Shown here piece by piece: positions 1 through 4,727 of a stretch of 6,169 nucleotides of DNA. Numbering within the stretch: the stretch's first letter is position 1; every line of letters begins with the position of its first letter. The notes under the pieces are model-generated. The model made no database searches. It was not told where the DNA came from and worked only from the letters and a program-made list of their open reading frames with translations. A program made the translations under genes and the position numbers. The stretch comes from Acidobacteriota bacterium (GTDB lineage: Bacteria > Acidobacteriota > Blastocatellia > RBC074): positions 1-6,169 of the forward strand of contig JAGNMH010000347.1 in assembly GCA_017991275.1 (NCBI GenBank), read 5' to 3'.

Positions 1-592
1 CGAAATCAGCGCGAGTGAACACATCGTCCAGACTGCCAAGCTCGATTCCGGCTTTGGCCGCTACTTCCGGCGAAGTGAACGGGTCGTAAGCCACGACTTT
101 CATGCTTAAGCCGACGGCGCATTGAGCGACGATCTTGCCTATGTTGCCAAGCCCGATGACACCCAGAGTTTTTCCGCGCAGTTCAGTGCCCATAAAACTC
201 TTTTTGTCCCAGGTTCCGGCTTTCAGTTTGGAATGCGCCTGCGGGATTTTGCGAGCCAGCGACATCATCAGCGAGATGGTGTGTTCGGCGGTGGTGACGC
301 TGTTGCCTCCGGCGGCGTTCATCACAATGATGCCTCGCGCGGTGGCGGCTTTCACATCAATGTTGTCAACGCCTGAACCGGCGCGGCCAATGACTTTCAA
401 GTTATCGGCGGCGGCGATGATGTCAGCGGTGACTTTGGTTTCGCTGCGAACGATCAAGCCGTTATATTGGCCGATGATCGCCTTCAGTTCTTCAGGCTTC
501 AGACCGGTGTTGACGTCCACCTGAAAGTTTTCGTTGCGGCGCAGAATTTCTACGCCGAGTTTGGAAAGATTGTCGCTAATCAGGATTTTCAT
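1..592 (-). CDS. serA: D-3-phosphoglycerate dehydrogenase, N-terminal part (runs off left edge)
   Basis: This cytoplasmic enzyme oxidises 3-phosphoglycerate to 3-phosphohydroxypyruvate with NAD, the first step of phosphorylated serine synthesis. Only the first 197 codons are present; the gene continues beyond base 1. The minus-strand translation begins MKILISDNLSKLGVEIL. It shows the family hallmarks in order: an IVRSETK substrate loop (about residues 47-53), the RAGSGVDNID stretch (70-79), NAAGGNSVTTAEH (92-104), and the Rossmann NAD motif GLGNIG (147-152), followed by an Asp at the end of the next strand (VVAYD, D170) that usually holds the NAD ribose. The start at 592 is chosen because it gives the standard SerA N-terminus. 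A purine-rich AAAGG lies about 16 nt upstream, rather far for a ribosome site. The C-terminal catalytic His and any ACT/ASB regulatory domains are outside the window. Other D-2-hydroxyacid dehydrogenases share the fold, but the overall match favours SerA. Confidence 0.95.
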   Translation of the reverse strand, partial: MKILISDNLSKLGVEILRRNENFQVDVNTGLKPEELKAIIGQYNGLIVRSETKVTADIIAAADNLKVIGRAGSGVDNIDVKAATARGIIVMNAAGGNSVTTAEHTISLMMSLARKIPQAHSKLKAGTWDKKSFMGTELRGKTLGVIGLGNIGKIVAQCAVGLSMKVVAYDPFTSPEVAAKAGIELGSLDDVFTRADF

Positions 593-654
593 GAATTTAT
601 GAATCCAGCCTTTCTTGGTTTGGTTGTGGCGATTGTTTGGAGTTCAGAAGGAGC

Positions 655-780
655 GCGCTCAATAACCACAATTACCATGACAACAAGTGGCACGACCACG
701 AATGGCACGAATGTGATGATGAGCTACGCCACGAACAGGATGAATGACCGACAAATGATGAATTTGAAGATGAATGTGTG
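655..780. repeat. Degenerate short-word repeat tract (ACGAA / ATGAAT units)
   Basis: The word TGGCACGA occurs at 688-695 and again at 703-710, a period of 15. It is interleaved with further ACGAA words (about 697-702, 708-711, 732-736). It is followed by recurring ATGAAT or GATGAA words from about 739 to 776. On the minus strand the core reads as two tandem ATTCGTG-type units. From memory, similar ATTCGTG/CTTTGTG-type degenerate spacer repeats are seen between genes of several environmental bacterial phyla, but no family name can be given. The units are imperfect, and the boundaries are approximate. Confidence 0.4.
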
Positions 781-916
781 CCGACGAAGAACGAGGAAGC
801 TGGCGGTTCGGCGATATGATTCAGTTTGTGAAAGTCTGCGGTCATCTGGGTTCGATTATCTTTTGGAAGTTGCCTTCAGCGGTATTTGCCTATGCGGGCT
901 TGCTGAAAACGCGGGC

Positions 917-945
917 ATCATAAGTGCCGAATCCGCAAAAATCAA
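917..945 (-). promoter_or_regulatory. Candidate sigma70 promoter reading toward serA
   Basis: On the minus strand the sequence reads TTGATT (complement of 940-945), a 17-base spacer, then TATGAT (complement of 917-922). These match 4 of 6 and 5 of 6 consensus positions at ideal spacing. Initiation near 910 would give serA an unusually long leader of about 320 nt. No better promoter was found closer to serA. Confidence 0.4.
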
Positions 946-961
946 ATTGAACTTTGGCCGA

Positions 962-990
962 TTGACCGTGCTCAACCTTTGCTGCATTAT
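962..990 (+). promoter_or_regulatory. Candidate sigma70 promoter for the GNAT-DUF6916-GNAT operon
   Basis: TTGACC at 962-967, a 17-base spacer, then CATTAT at 985-990. The -35 box matches 5 of 6 positions and the -10 box 4 of 6. Initiation near 997 would leave a short leader of about 20 nt before the ATG at 1018. The -35 boxes of this and the leftward promoter are only about 16 bases apart, so the two could be co-regulated by one bound factor. Confidence 0.45.
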
Positions 991-1017
991 CCCGCCGCTT
1001 TTCCAAGCTAAAAGACT

Positions 1018-1497
1018 ATGAATCCTACAATCACCGACTCCCTGACCTTGCGTCCGGCACAACCTGAAGACGAATCTTTCCTGTTCGAGCTTTATCGCAA
1101 CACACGCGCTGAAGAAATGGCTGCGTGGGGTTGGGGCGAAGCTCAACAACAAGCCTTTCTGAGCTTGCAGTTTCGCGCCAGAAACCTCTCTTATTCGACT
1201 TATCAAAACACTGAACACTTGATAATTCTGGATAACGGTCGGACTGTTGGGCGGCTGCTGATTTCCCGAATGGAGAACGAAATCAGGTTGGTTGACATCG
1301 CGTTACTAGCCGAAGTTTGCGGGCTAGGCATTGGCTCAAAGTTGATTGAAGAATTGTTTGCCAAAGCAACAAGCGAAGGTAAACCACTGCGGCTGCACGT
1401 TGAAAAGTTCAATCGGGCATTTCAGCTCTATCAGCGACTGGGGTTTCAGATCATCGAAGACACAGGAACGCAGTATTTAATGGAACGGCAGAACTAA
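1018..1497 (+). CDS. GNAT-family N-acetyltransferase (first paralogue)
   Basis: A 159-residue cytoplasmic single-domain GNAT, expected to move an acetyl group from acetyl-CoA to an amine; the acceptor is unknown. The chain starts LRPAQPEDESFLFELY (about 11-26), the usual first strand and helix. It continues with a strand (LIILDNGRTVGRLLI, 68-82) and the acetyl-CoA loop region LLAEVCGLGIGSKLIEEL (96-113). It ends with the C-terminal N-x-x-A-x-x-LYQRLGFQ signature (N132 to Q144), typical of the family. The loop motif is normally R/Q-x-x-G-x-G/A; here Cys101 sits where many relatives have Arg, though the glycines are kept. The start at 1018 gives the canonical N-terminus but has no strong ribosome site (only AAGCTAAAAG upstream). 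It is followed 23 bases later by a DUF6916-like gene and is clearly similar to the GNAT at 1832-2353, so the two arose by duplication. Confidence 0.85.
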   Translation: MNPTITDSLTLRPAQPEDESFLFELYRNTRAEEMAAWGWGEAQQQAFLSLQFRARNLSYSTYQNTEHLIILDNGRTVGRLLISRMENEIRLVDIALLAEVCGLGIGSKLIEELFAKATSEGKPLRLHVEKFNRAFQLYQRLGFQIIEDTGTQYLMERQN

Positions 1498-1507
1498 TCG
1501 CTTAATC

Positions 1508-1513
1508 AGGAGG
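1508..1513 (+). promoter_or_regulatory. Strong ribosome binding site of the DUF6916-like gene
   Basis: A full AGGAGG with a 7-base spacer to ATG 1521. The flanking GNAT genes lack such a site, so the middle gene is probably the best-translated member of the operon. Confidence 0.8.
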
Positions 1514-1520
1514 CTAACAA

Positions 1521-1835
1521 ATGCTGGACACTTTGCATTACGAAGACTTTCTTCCCTACATCGGCACCAAGTTTAAGGCGCCGATCACTGACCAACTGAC
1601 GGTTGAATTTGAACTGATCAGCGTGGAAAACAAACCGCCTTCGCCGCAGCAGGAACAGTTCATTTTGAATTTCCGACTTCCGAAGTCGTACCCGATTCGC
1701 CACATGCAGTTCATGTTTACCCTACATCATGAAGCTTTAGGCAGCGGAGTTATGTTTCTGGTTCCAATCGAACAACAAACCGACAGCGTCGTTTACGAAG
1801 CCGTCTTCAATCGTCCAATCGAATCTCAACAATGA
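1521..1835 (+). CDS. DUF6916-like small protein
   Basis: A 104-residue protein with no signal peptide or membrane segment. Its pattern fits what I recall of DUF6916: an N-terminal MLDTLHYEDFLPYIGTKF (1-18), a beta-rich middle with FILNFRLP (47-54), then LHHEALGSGVMFLVPI (68-83) and a closing YEAVFNRP (92-99). This layout suggests a small all-beta fold. The function of the family is not established. From memory, such genes often sit beside tail-collar (microcystin-dependent-protein-like) genes and GNATs, and the GNATs on both sides here agree with that. No tail-collar gene is present in this window. Translation should be strong: a perfect AGGAGG lies at 1508-1513, 7 bases before the ATG. Its stop overlaps the start of the next GNAT (ATGA at 1832-1835), indicating translational coupling. 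Confidence 0.7.
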   Translation: MLDTLHYEDFLPYIGTKFKAPITDQLTVEFELISVENKPPSPQQEQFILNFRLPKSYPIRHMQFMFTLHHEALGSGVMFLVPIEQQTDSVVYEAVFNRPIESQQ

Positions 1836-2353
1836 GCGAAACAACCATCACATACAACATAAAACTGCGCCCATCGCTCTCAACAGACGAAGATTTTCTA
1901 GTGGCGGTTTATGGCTCCACCAGAGAACAGGAAATGGCAATGGTTCCCTGGACTGTGGAACAGAAAGAAGCCTTCATCAGGTCTCAACTAAGCGCGCAAC
2001 TTCACCATTATCGGGCTGAATATCCGAACGCAGAGTATTCGATCATTCTGTTTGAAGATCAGCCGGTCGGCCGCGTTTACGTTGACCGGCGCGCAACAGA
2101 AATTCGGATTATGGACATCACTCTGCTGCCAGAGTATCGAGGTAAGGGAATCAGCTCGCCCATAATCTGCCGCTTGAAAGACGAGGCCGCAGCTTGCGGA
2201 AAAGAACTTTCGATCAATCTGGATAAACTAAGCCAGTCGCACTCAATTTTTGAGCATTTCGGCTTCCTAACAACTGAGAGTAAAAGTAATGAAGCCAGTT
2301 TTCATGTTTTATATGTCTGGAAACCAGGCGTAATTGACCCTCAACCCAACTGA
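1832..2353 (+). CDS. GNAT-family N-acetyltransferase (second paralogue)
   Basis: A 173-residue cytoplasmic GNAT paralogous to the protein at 1018-1497. Shared blocks include the start (LRPSLSTDEDFLVAVY, 12-27), the EQEMAMVPW segment (32-40, aligned with AEEMAAWGW), SIILFEDQPVGRVYV (70-84), and EIRIMDITLLPEYRGKGISS (90-109). The acetyl-CoA loop has the canonical R-G-K-G, with Arg103, but the next conserved small residue is Ser (GIS instead of GxG/A). The C-terminal helix keeps SIFEHFGF (138-145) but not the usual Asn/Tyr pattern. About 25 extra residues follow, with no recognised motif. The substrate is unknown. The ATG overlaps the preceding stop codon and there is no separate ribosome site, so translation is probably coupled. 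This is the last gene of the operon. Confidence 0.85.
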   Translation: MSETTITYNIKLRPSLSTDEDFLVAVYGSTREQEMAMVPWTVEQKEAFIRSQLSAQLHHYRAEYPNAEYSIILFEDQPVGRVYVDRRATEIRIMDITLLPEYRGKGISSPIICRLKDEAAACGKELSINLDKLSQSHSIFEHFGFLTTESKSNEASFHVLYVWKPGVIDPQPN

Positions 2354-2364
2354 AAACCGACTTG

Positions 2365-2390
2365 AAGCTGAAAAAGCTTTTACAATTTTT
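2365..2390 (+). terminator. Weak candidate terminator after the GNAT operon
   Basis: AAGCT at 2365-2369 can pair with AGCTT at 2375-2379 across a 5-base GAAAA loop. T-rich sequence follows (TTTTACAATTTTTT). The stem is only 5 bp, so this may be a poor terminator or chance; its position right after the stop at 2353 is the main support. Confidence 0.3.
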
Positions 2391-2459
2391 TACAGTCATG
2401 GGTACTTGACTAAGTTGTAAGTTGACCGCAACCTGAGATCAGTGTCCGCCGTATGTGCT

Positions 2460-2498
2460 GATGACGGCAACCGTCGTCCACAACAATGTCGTCCACAA
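2460..2498 (+). promoter_or_regulatory. Small hairpin overlapping an 11-bp direct repeat upstream of the DinB gene
   Basis: GATGACGG at 2460-2467 pairs with CCGTCGTC at 2471-2478 (8 bp with one G-T pair) across a CAA loop. Its right arm overlaps GTCGTCCACAA at 2473-2483, which is repeated exactly at 2488-2498 (period 15). It lies 33-70 bases before the ATG, where a leader element or protein binding site could act. No clear promoter was found in this spacer. Confidence 0.3.
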
Positions 2499-2518
2499 AA
2501 TCAACCTAACCACTGAAT

Positions 2519-2524
2519 AAGGAG
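2519..2524 (+). promoter_or_regulatory. Ribosome binding site of the DinB-like gene
   Basis: AAGGAG, 6 bases before the ATG at 2531, decides this start over any internal Met. Confidence 0.75.
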
Positions 2525-2530
2525 AGTTTT

Positions 2531-3118
2531 ATGAAGGAGAGAATACTCACGTTACGTTACCTGGTCAGTTCGCTGGCTGTCACAATGGCTTTCGGGCTGG
2601 TTTGTTTTGCCCAAACGGCTGCTGCCGCTAAACCGGTTCAAGCCGCCGCGGCTGCCCCCGATCACATTGCAATGATGGTCGCCGACTGGACTCGCGCGCG
2701 CGATTACACCAAAGAATATCTGGACGCCATGCCCGAAGACGGATACGGCTTGAAACCGACCCCGGACATTCGCAGCTTTGCCGAACAGATGCTGCACCTG
2801 GCCAATGCCAATTACGCTTTTGCGGCGGCGGCTACCGGAGTTGCCAGCACAAACAAGGTCAACCTGGAAAAAACCGACTCGATGAAAACCAAAGCGGCCT
2901 GCACCAAAGCTGTGACTGACAGTTACGATTTCGTCATCGGTGCCATCAAAGGTACTGACTCGAAAAAACTGGGCGAAGCAGTCAAAGTCTTCGGTCAGGA
3001 CACAACACGCGGCGGAGCTTTGGCCAAAGCATTCGAGCATCAAACTCATCACCGCGGCCAGACGACGATTTACATTCGACTGAAAGGCGCGAAACCTCCG
3101 GCAGAAAAGTTGTTCTAA
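2531..3118 (+). CDS. Exported DinB-superfamily protein
   Basis: A 195-residue protein with a Sec-type signal peptide: basic start MKER, hydrophobic core to about residue 27 (SLAVTMAFGLVCFA), then an Ala-rich region where cleavage near 27-33 is likely. The mature part fits the DinB/YfiT four-helix bundle. A helix near the start (DHIAMMVADWTRARDYTKEYLDAM, read in parts over 44-67) is followed by SFAEQMLHLANANY (82-95), giving His89. Near the end comes FEHQTHHRGQTTIYIR (168-183), whose HxxxH (His170, His174) is the usual metal-binding pair. These three His are the expected divalent-metal triad. Family members include metal-dependent thiol transferases and many proteins of unknown role; the reaction cannot be told here. 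Export is notable because most DinB enzymes are cytoplasmic. The residue before Cys25 is Val, so a lipoprotein is less likely. The gene ends 7 bp before queE and is probably co-transcribed with it. Confidence 0.8.
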   Translation: MKERILTLRYLVSSLAVTMAFGLVCFAQTAAAAKPVQAAAAAPDHIAMMVADWTRARDYTKEYLDAMPEDGYGLKPTPDIRSFAEQMLHLANANYAFAAAATGVASTNKVNLEKTDSMKTKAACTKAVTDSYDFVIGAIKGTDSKKLGEAVKVFGQDTTRGGALAKAFEHQTHHRGQTTIYIRLKGAKPPAEKLF

Positions 3119-3125
3119 AGTCGAA

Positions 3126-3767
3126 ATGCGGATAACAGAAATTTTCTATTCAATTCAGGGCGAGTCCTCTTTTGCGGGCTTGCCCTGTATTTTTGTCAGG
3201 CTGACCTGGTGCAATCTTCGCTGTTCGTGGTGCGACAGCGAATACACTTTCACCGGTGGAACAGAAATGTCCGTTGATGAAGTGATCGAAAAAGTTCGCG
3301 ATTACAACTGCAAGCTCGTCGAAATCACTGGCGGCGAACCTCTGGTGCAAAAACGCGAATGCTGCGAACTGGTCAGACGACTTTGCGACGAAGGCTTCAC
3401 TGTGCTGGTCGAAACCGGCGGCGGATTGGACGCTAGCGTGCTTGATGAGCGAGCGATCAAGATTCTGGATGTGAAATGCCCCGGCAGTGGCGAAGCCGAG
3501 CGGAATTTCTGGCCTAACCTTGAACGACTAAATCTTGCTGATGAAATCAAGTTCGTCATCAAAGACCGAGCTGATTTTGATTTCGCACTGCAAGTTATCG
3601 CCAAATTCAGACTCAGCGAGCGCCAGCCACATATACTTTTTTCTCCGGTTTGGGCAGCGGTTGAGTTAAAAGACCTGGCAAATTGGGTCTTGGATTCCGG
3701 CGTCCGGGCGAGAATGCAATTGCAGCTTCACAAATACATCTGGGGGCCAGACGTAAAAGGCGTCTGA
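3126..3767 (+). CDS. queE: 7-carboxy-7-deazaguanine synthase QueE
   Basis: A cytoplasmic radical-SAM enzyme that contracts the ring of 6-carboxy-5,6,7,8-tetrahydropterin to 7-carboxy-7-deazaguanine, a Mg-dependent step of preQ0/queuosine synthesis. The 213-residue length is normal for QueE. It shows the N-terminal FYSIQGES (7-14), then the cluster motif C-x3-C-x2-C (Cys29, Cys33, Cys36, in WCNLRCSWCD), which binds the [4Fe-4S] cluster. TGGEP at 68-72 binds SAM. Further signatures are VETGGG (95-100), DVKCPGSGE (115-123), and the C-terminal QLHKYIWGP (200-208). All catalytic elements look intact. The ATG at 3126 gives the standard N-terminus. It has no good Shine-Dalgarno, and with only 7 bp to the DinB stop, translation may depend on coupling. 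queC follows after 28 bp on the same strand. Confidence 0.95.
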   Translation: MRITEIFYSIQGESSFAGLPCIFVRLTWCNLRCSWCDSEYTFTGGTEMSVDEVIEKVRDYNCKLVEITGGEPLVQKRECCELVRRLCDEGFTVLVETGGGLDASVLDERAIKILDVKCPGSGEAERNFWPNLERLNLADEIKFVIKDRADFDFALQVIAKFRLSERQPHILFSPVWAAVELKDLANWVLDSGVRARMQLQLHKYIWGPDVKGV

Positions 3768-3795
3768 TTCCCAAATTCATATCTGAAACTGATTT

Positions 3796-4467
3796 ATGAT
3801 CGGAGTTGTCTTAACAAGTGGCGGAATGGATAGTTGTGTTACGACGGCAATTGCCGCCAGTGAATGCGACGAAATCGCCTTGCTGCACGTCAGTTACGGT
3901 CAGCGAACTGAGTTGCGCGAACTAAAAGCTTTCAACGACATCGCAGATTTTTACAATGTCGAGCGACGGCTGGCTACAAGCATCGCCCATCTGGCTCAGA
4001 TCGGCGGGTCTTCTTTGACAGACCGGAAAATCGAAGTCAGTCAGGCAGATTTGACTTCAACGGAAATTCCAACTTCTTATGTGCCATTTCGAAATGCACA
4101 TTTGCTGGCGATTGCGACTAGCTGGGCCGAAGTCTTAGGAGCCGGCCGTGTTTACATCGGCGCCGTTGCTGAAGACAGTTCGGGTTATCCCGACTGTCGC
4201 CCGGAATTTTACGAAGCTTTCCAGAGCGCAATCGAAATAGGCACAAAGCCTGAAACAAAAATCAGAATAATTACGCCTGTCATCAATTTGAGGAAAAGTG
4301 AAATCGTCCTTCTGGGTATTGAGATAGGCGCTCCGCTCGGCTTGAGTTGGTCTTGTTACAGGAGCGAAAACGTTGCCTGCGGCGAATGCGACAGTTGCGC
4401 GTTGAGATTGCGTGGTTTCAAAGAAGCAGGTCTTAAAGACACCATTCTTTACGCAAACTCGATTTAG
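3796..4467 (+). CDS. queC: 7-cyano-7-deazaguanine (preQ0) synthase QueC
   Basis: A cytoplasmic ATP-dependent enzyme that turns 7-carboxy-7-deazaguanine and ammonia into preQ0, directly after the QueE step. The 223-residue chain has the PP-loop ATP motif SGGMDS (8-13), LLHVSYGQR (29-37), and YVPFRNAHLLAIA (95-107), the strongest QueC signature. It also has EDSSGYPDCRPEF (126-138) and four zinc-binding cysteines near the C-terminus, Cys187, Cys195, Cys198 and Cys201, in SCYRSEN then ACGECDSC. Length and motifs are complete, with no sign of decay. The ATG at 3796 is the only reasonable start; no Shine-Dalgarno is evident. The product preQ0 may feed queuosine in tRNA or 7-deazaguanine DNA modification. 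No queF, tgt or dpd gene is visible here to tell which, and queuosine is the default. Confidence 0.95.
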   Translation: MIGVVLTSGGMDSCVTTAIAASECDEIALLHVSYGQRTELRELKAFNDIADFYNVERRLATSIAHLAQIGGSSLTDRKIEVSQADLTSTEIPTSYVPFRNAHLLAIATSWAEVLGAGRVYIGAVAEDSSGYPDCRPEFYEAFQSAIEIGTKPETKIRIITPVINLRKSEIVLLGIEIGAPLGLSWSCYRSENVACGECDSCALRLRGFKEAGLKDTILYANSI

Positions 4468-4514
4468 CGCACCGGCTAATTGAAATCTGATTTTGAGGCA
4501 GATAGAATCCGCGC

Positions 4515-4556
4515 CGTCATACATTCAACAGTTTCACTTACATCAATGACGTTTTA
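4515..4556 (+). terminator. Weak hairpin after queC, possible terminator
   Basis: CGTCAT at 4515-4520 can pair with ATGACG at 4546-4551, immediately followed by TTTTA. The loop is 25 bases, large for an intrinsic terminator, so the call is tentative. Confidence 0.2.
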
Positions 4557-4567
4557 GCAAATACCAT
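4538..4567 (+). promoter_or_regulatory. Weak candidate promoter for the TPR protein gene
   Basis: TTACAT at 4538-4543 and TACCAT at 4562-4567 are separated by 18 bases. Each matches consensus at 4 of 6 positions. Initiation near 4574 would place the foldable leader at 4576-4674 at the very 5' end of the transcript, which is the main reason to note it. Confidence 0.25.
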
Positions 4568-4575
4568 AAAAGCTA

Positions 4576-4674
4576 GGCGTGAGCGCGCCGGGAAAGTAAA
4601 TAGGTGACAAGCAAAAAACAGGTAGAAATACCTGTGCAACGCTTCCGCCGAACCCACATCAAATGCCGCGCTCA
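4576..4674 (+). ncRNA. Candidate structured 5' leader RNA upstream of the TPR gene (unidentified)
   Basis: TGAGCGCG (4580-4587) pairs perfectly with CGCGCTCA (4667-4674), an 8-bp GC-rich stem closing about 80 bases. Inside, ACAGGTA (4619-4625) pairs with TACCTGT (4630-4636) around a GAAA tetraloop. AAGC (4609-4613 region) can pair with GCTT (4641-4644) as a lower extension across an internal loop. The 5' arm can instead form a local hairpin, GGCG (4576-4579) with CGCC (4586-4589), which excludes the long-range stem. Such mutually exclusive folds are typical of cis-regulatory RNAs. I do not recognise a known riboswitch; cyclic-di-GMP and cobalamin consensus cores were compared from memory and do not fit. 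The structure ends 41 bases before the ribosome site of the TPR gene. Confidence 0.4.
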
Positions 4675-4715
4675 AGATGGCGAGATTAGAGTTTCAACCA
4701 GTTACAGCAACTAAC

Positions 4716-4720
4716 GGAGG
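4716..4720 (+). promoter_or_regulatory. Ribosome binding site of the TPR protein gene
   Basis: GGAGG, 7 bases before ATG 4728, is a strong site that fixes the start. It lies outside the upstream fold, so any regulation by that fold would need refolding or termination. Confidence 0.8.
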
Positions 4721-4727
4721 ATAGAAA

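Larger units (their letters stand above)
593..1017. other. Gene-free divergent intergenic region between serA and the GNAT operon
   Basis: This stretch of about 425 bases carries no convincing gene. Open frames cross it on both strands, but they run into serA or the first GNAT gene and encode compositionally odd, Met/Arg/Thr-rich or unrecognisable peptides. It holds two back-to-back promoter candidates (917-945 leftward, 962-990 rightward). It also holds a low-complexity, degenerate repeat section around 655-780 built from ACGAA and ATGAAT-type words. If the leftward promoter is used, most of this region is the 5' leader of serA. Confidence 0.7.

Noticed and set aside
122..524. Two plus-strand open frames of 84 and 129 codons
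   Set aside because: They are antisense shadows of serA, whose minus-strand translation matches a known enzyme throughout.
467..1021. A 184-codon plus-strand open frame spanning the serA start and the intergenic region
   Set aside because: It overlaps serA antisense for over 120 bases, passes through the degenerate repeat tract (Met/Thr/Arg-rich translation) and shows no family resemblance or ribosome site.
856..1218. Minus-strand open frame of 120 codons
   Set aside because: It runs antisense to the first GNAT and over the divergent promoters, with no recognisable protein features.
1018..2353. GNAT-type toxin-antitoxin module
   Set aside because: Toxin GNATs pair with a short DNA-binding (often RHH) antitoxin upstream; here the small protein lies between two GNATs, looks beta-rich and has no DNA-binding motif.
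2552..3052. Minus-strand open frame of 166 codons opposite the DinB gene
   Set aside because: It is the complement of a gene with a signal peptide, a His triad and a good ribosome site; the antisense translation is unremarkable.
2531..4467. A 7-deazaguanine DNA-modification (dpd-type) defence cluster
   Set aside because: queE and queC can belong to such clusters, but no dpd, nuclease, helicase or transglycosylase gene is present; ordinary queuosine synthesis explains the pair.
4576..4674. Cobalamin or cyclic-di-GMP riboswitch
   Set aside because: Isolated words such as GGGAA and GGTG or a GAAA loop resemble parts of these classes, but the conserved cores and their spacing are absent as far as I can judge.
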